In this document: positions 62,042 to 64,000 of the stretch, one piece after another
Numbering within the stretch: the stretch's first letter is position 1
Layout of the letters: every line of letters begins with the position of its first letter
Source of the DNA: Erwinia aphidicola
Lineage (GTDB): Bacteria > Pseudomonadota > Gammaproteobacteria > Enterobacterales > Enterobacteriaceae
Assembly (NCBI RefSeq): GCF_014773485.1
Contig: NZ_JACXBP010000002.1
Span: 248,001-312,000 of the forward strand
Length of the DNA stretch: 64,000 nucleotides
Direction of reading: 5' to 3'
The notes under the pieces: model-generated
Told to the model about the DNA's origin: nothing
The model's database searches: none
The model's input: the letters and a program-made list of their open reading frames with translations, nothing else
Made by a program: the position numbers and the translations under genes

Positions 62042-63139
62042 ATGAAAATACAAAGCTACGATGAATTGCTGCACAGCAAGCGTCGGCTATCGCTGATGCT
62101 ATTTCTATTTTTAAACACAGCTACCGCTTCATTCTGCATGCTGCGCGTGAATGGCTATGCCGCGTCAATGGTAACCAAGCCCTCCCTCGCGATAGTAATA
62201 ATGAGCGTCACCTTACTGATATGGATGTTGTTAAAGCCTTTAGGGAAATTTCCGCTATTAAATATTGCGGCGCTGATTACCGGAATACTTTGGGCGTGGC
62301 AAATTGTGGTTAAGTATAATCAGGCGTTTTATTTTGACGACAGCTATCTGATGATGGCGCTGGTCAGCGTGTTCTTTATCAGCGCCATTGCGCTGGGAGA
62401 TCACCTGTTGGCCTTTTGCCTGCATACCGCCCCGGCCTCCGTGGCGGTGCTGATGCTCGATCAGGGGCAAAACACGCTGCTGATACTGTTCACGATTACG
62501 CTGCCGCTGATTGGCTTCACCCTGCACCACCTGATGCAGCGCCGTCGCGACCACTTTACCCGGCGGCTGGTGAGCCAGCTGTATGAAGAGAAAGAGACTT
62601 ACAGCGATCTCAGCATGCTTGACCCGCTGACCGGGCTGTATAACCGGCGCGGGCTGAAAAACCGCCTTGAAAATATTCTGGAGAATCACGCTGGCAGCCA
62701 CTTTGTGCTGCTGCTGGATATCGACCATTTCAAGGCCTATAACGACAATTACGGCCATGCGATGGGTGATCAGGCGCTGGCGCGGGTATCAGTGGCGATC
62801 CGTGATGCCGTGCGCTCGCGCGATATCGTCAGCCGCTACGGCGGCGAAGAGTTTTTGGTGCTGCTGACCAACGTGAATGAGTCGATTGCCCTGAAGCTGG
62901 CCGAGCGCATCCGCCAGTACGTGCTCGACCTGGATATTCCTCATCACTTTAACGATCGGGTCGCAACACACGTCACCGTCAGCGCCGGAATTGCGCCACT
63001 GATTGAAGAGGATTTTGATACTGCGCTGGCTAATGCAGATAGGGCATTATATCTGGCAAAAAACCAGGGCCGTAATACTATACTCAGCCATCAGGATTTG
63101 ATTAAAAAACCACTGACTCAGGCCGCCGACGCGCTGTAA
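62042..63139 (+). CDS. Membrane-bound diguanylate cyclase (GGDEF)
   Basis: 365-aa protein that should make cyclic di-GMP. Five or six transmembrane helices occupy about 17-165, forming an unnamed sensor region. The C-terminal GGDEF domain (about 190-345) has LDIDHFK, the active-site GGEEF (267-271), and the RxxD inhibitory site R258-D261 five residues before it, so feedback by c-di-GMP is expected. No EAL domain is present. The ATG has no strong ribosome-binding site. A TATAAT at 61949-61954 could be the -10 box. It is divergent from the Fur-boxed DUF1435 gene. Confidence 0.92.
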   Translation: MKIQSYDELLHSKRRLSLMLFLFLNTATASFCMLRVNGYAASMVTKPSLAIVIMSVTLLIWMLLKPLGKFPLLNIAALITGILWAWQIVVKYNQAFYFDDSYLMMALVSVFFISAIALGDHLLAFCLHTAPASVAVLMLDQGQNTLLILFTITLPLIGFTLHHLMQRRRDHFTRRLVSQLYEEKETYSDLSMLDPLTGLYNRRGLKNRLENILENHAGSHFVLLLDIDHFKAYNDNYGHAMGDQALARVSVAIRDAVRSRDIVSRYGGEEFLVLLTNVNESIALKLAERIRQYVLDLDIPHHFNDRVATHVTVSAGIAPLIEEDFDTALANADRALYLAKNQGRNTILSHQDLIKKPLTQAADAL

Positions 63140-63140
63140 A

Positions 63141-63173
63141 AATGAATGAGCCTGGATAACAGGCTCATTCATT
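63141..63173 (+). terminator. Strong terminator after the diguanylate cyclase
   Basis: AATGAATGAGCCTG (63141-63154) and CAGGCTCATTCATT (63160-63173) form a perfect 14-bp stem with a 5-nt loop, followed by TTC. Flanking A and T bases extend it. Confidence 0.85.
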
Positions 63174-63357
63174 TTCAAAACTTCTCCTTTACTTAATACA
63201 AACGCTTTATTGCCCACGCCGAATAAGATATTAAGCCAAATTAAATCGAGAACAGTGTAAATAGCACCGCTGTTTTTTCATTCTGCGCGATTTTTTTGCC
63301 GTTTACAGATTGCTAACAATATGGCAATTTTATCGGCTAAAAATTCAGGAGAACAGC

Positions 63358-63831
63358 ATGAGTCTGGAATCTGTCAGGCAGTTTTTTGCCGAACGCGCCC
63401 CCGAAATCAGCATCATTGAACTGGCGGAAAGCACTGCCACCGTCGATCTGGCGGCGAAAGCCCACCGGGTCACCCCAGGGCAGATCGCCAAAACCCTGTC
63501 GCTGAAGGTGAAAGACCGCGTGGTGCTGATCGTCACCCGTGGCGATGCGCGGCTGGACAACCGTAAGCTGAAAGAGGCGCTGGGCAGCAAGGCGCGCATG
63601 CTGAGTACCGATGAAGTGGTCACCTGGACCGGGCACCCGGTCGGCGGCGTCTGCCCGTTCGGGCTGGAGCATCCGCTGACCGTCTATTGTGATGTGTCGC
63701 TAAAGGATTTTGACGAGGTGCTGCCTGCCGCAGGCGCTATCCATAGCGCAGTGCGCATTACCCCCGACTATATGGCGCAGCTCACCGACGCCGAATGGGT
63801 GGATGTATGCCAACCGCCGATGAAACCGTAG
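63358..63831 (+). CDS. YbaK/EbsC-family (Prolyl-tRNA editing-like) protein
   Basis: 157-aa stand-alone INS/YbaK-fold domain, which deacylates mis-charged tRNAs in characterised relatives. The conserved lysine lies in IAKTLSLKVKDRVVLIV, and the GHPVGGVCPFGL loop is the family's strongest motif. The start at 63358 (MSLESVRQFF) follows CAGGAGAACAGC and is preferred to the 63310 start. It is monocistronic. tRNA specificity cannot be told from sequence. Confidence 0.88.
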   Translation: MSLESVRQFFAERAPEISIIELAESTATVDLAAKAHRVTPGQIAKTLSLKVKDRVVLIVTRGDARLDNRKLKEALGSKARMLSTDEVVTWTGHPVGGVCPFGLEHPLTVYCDVSLKDFDEVLPAAGAIHSAVRITPDYMAQLTDAEWVDVCQPPMKP

Positions 63832-63857
63832 GGGACGACCGCTTTTCTGGTCGTCCC
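63828..63857. repeat. Intergenic palindromic repeat, copy 8
   Basis: GTAGGGGACGACC leads the stem GGGACGACC (63832-63840) / GGTCGTCCC (63849-63857) around a T-rich loop. The GTAG overlaps the stop codon of the YbaK-family gene. Confidence 0.8.
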
Positions 63858-63879
63858 GCAGCGCGGCCCCAACATGAAC

Positions 63880-63910
63880 GGGCGGACCGGAAAAGAGGGT
63901 CCGCCTCTAC
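63880..63910. repeat. Intergenic palindromic repeat, copy 9
   Basis: GGGCGGACC (63880-63888) pairs with GGTCCGCC (63898-63905), and the element ends TCTAC. It is in opposite orientation to copy 8, so the pair bounds a 22-bp spacer. Confidence 0.75.
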
Positions 63911-63915
63911 TTAAC

Positions 63916-64000
63916 TCACGGCTGCCCGGAGATTTTGACGCCGCGCGTTTCGCGCCCGAAGGCGACAATCACGCAGATCAGCACCGCGACGGTGCCCGCC
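63916..64000 (-). CDS. C-terminal end of an MFS transporter (truncated by window edge)
   Basis: The last 27 codons before a TGA at 63916-63918 encode a hydrophobic helix followed by a short polar tail, ending FGRETRGVKISGQP. The GRETRG pattern is typical of the cytoplasmic tail of metabolite:H+ symporters of the major facilitator superfamily (MHS/sugar-porter type). Too little is in the window to name the substrate. Confidence 0.6.
   Translation of the reverse strand, partial: AGTVAVLICVIVAFGRETRGVKISGQP

Noticed and set aside
1..64000. CRISPR arrays, rRNA genes, integrases or intact insertion sequences
   Set aside because: No regularly spaced direct repeats, rRNA sequence or transposase/integrase frames were seen; the short repeats are palindromic and dispersed.

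Overview
The window is a 64 kb chromosomal segment of a gamma-proteobacterium of the order Enterobacterales, most likely the family Erwiniaceae (Erwinia or Pantoea). This is inferred from protein likeness and gene order: the housekeeping genes follow the E. coli 99-100 min order (ettA, nadR-radA-serB, ytjB, deoDBAC, yjjV-yjjU, ytjA, osmY, prfC, yjjG-rimI-holD, rsmC, a tRNA-Leu cluster), but several E. coli neighbours (lplA, yjjJ, yjjW, yjjI) are missing. A complete type VI secretion system (T6SS) sits between prfC and yjjG, which adjoin in E. coli. I cannot name the species from sequence alone.

Region 1 (1-22.2 kb) is mostly core: the 3' part of ettA; a LysR regulator divergent from a zinc-free MDR oxidoreductase; an outer-membrane porin that overlaps nadR tail to tail; the nadR-radA-serB unit; ytjB; a secreted DUF4354 protein; a second MDR oxidoreductase; the deoxynucleoside-catabolic operon deoCABD with a readable control region (two DeoR operators and two CRP sites); then yjjV-yjjU, ytjA, osmY, prfC, tag and yghU.

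Region 2 (22.3-57.2 kb) is the T6SS island. All 13 core Tss proteins are present, all on the minus strand, in three blocks. The first is an SH3-like lipoprotein followed by tssJ-tssK-tssL-tssM-tagF-tssA-tssB-tssC. The middle block holds a 70-aa membrane protein, hcp, and a pesticin/T4-lysozyme-like protein followed by an LprI-type lysozyme-inhibitor gene (a probable effector-immunity pair). The last is fha-pppA-(periplasmic protein)-tagJ-tssE-tssF-tssG-clpV-ppkA-vgrG-eagR-rhs-immunity. The rhs gene encodes a prePAAR/PAAR-Rhs protein whose AT-rich C-terminal tip resembles an SHH-signature HNH/EndoVII nuclease. PpkA, PppA, Fha and TagF together imply post-translational control by threonine phosphorylation.

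Region 3 (57.2-64 kb) starts with an AT-rich 1.1 kb gap upstream of the T6SS, then returns to core genes: yjjG, rimI overlapping holD, divergent rsmC, three identical tRNA-Leu(CAG) genes behind one stable-RNA promoter, a DUF1435 membrane protein with likely Fur boxes, a GGDEF diguanylate cyclase, a YbaK-type tRNA-editing domain protein, and the 3' end of an MFS transporter gene.

At least nine copies of a small palindromic intergenic repeat, usually bounded by GTAGGGG or its complement, lie only in gaps between core genes; I saw none inside the T6SS island.
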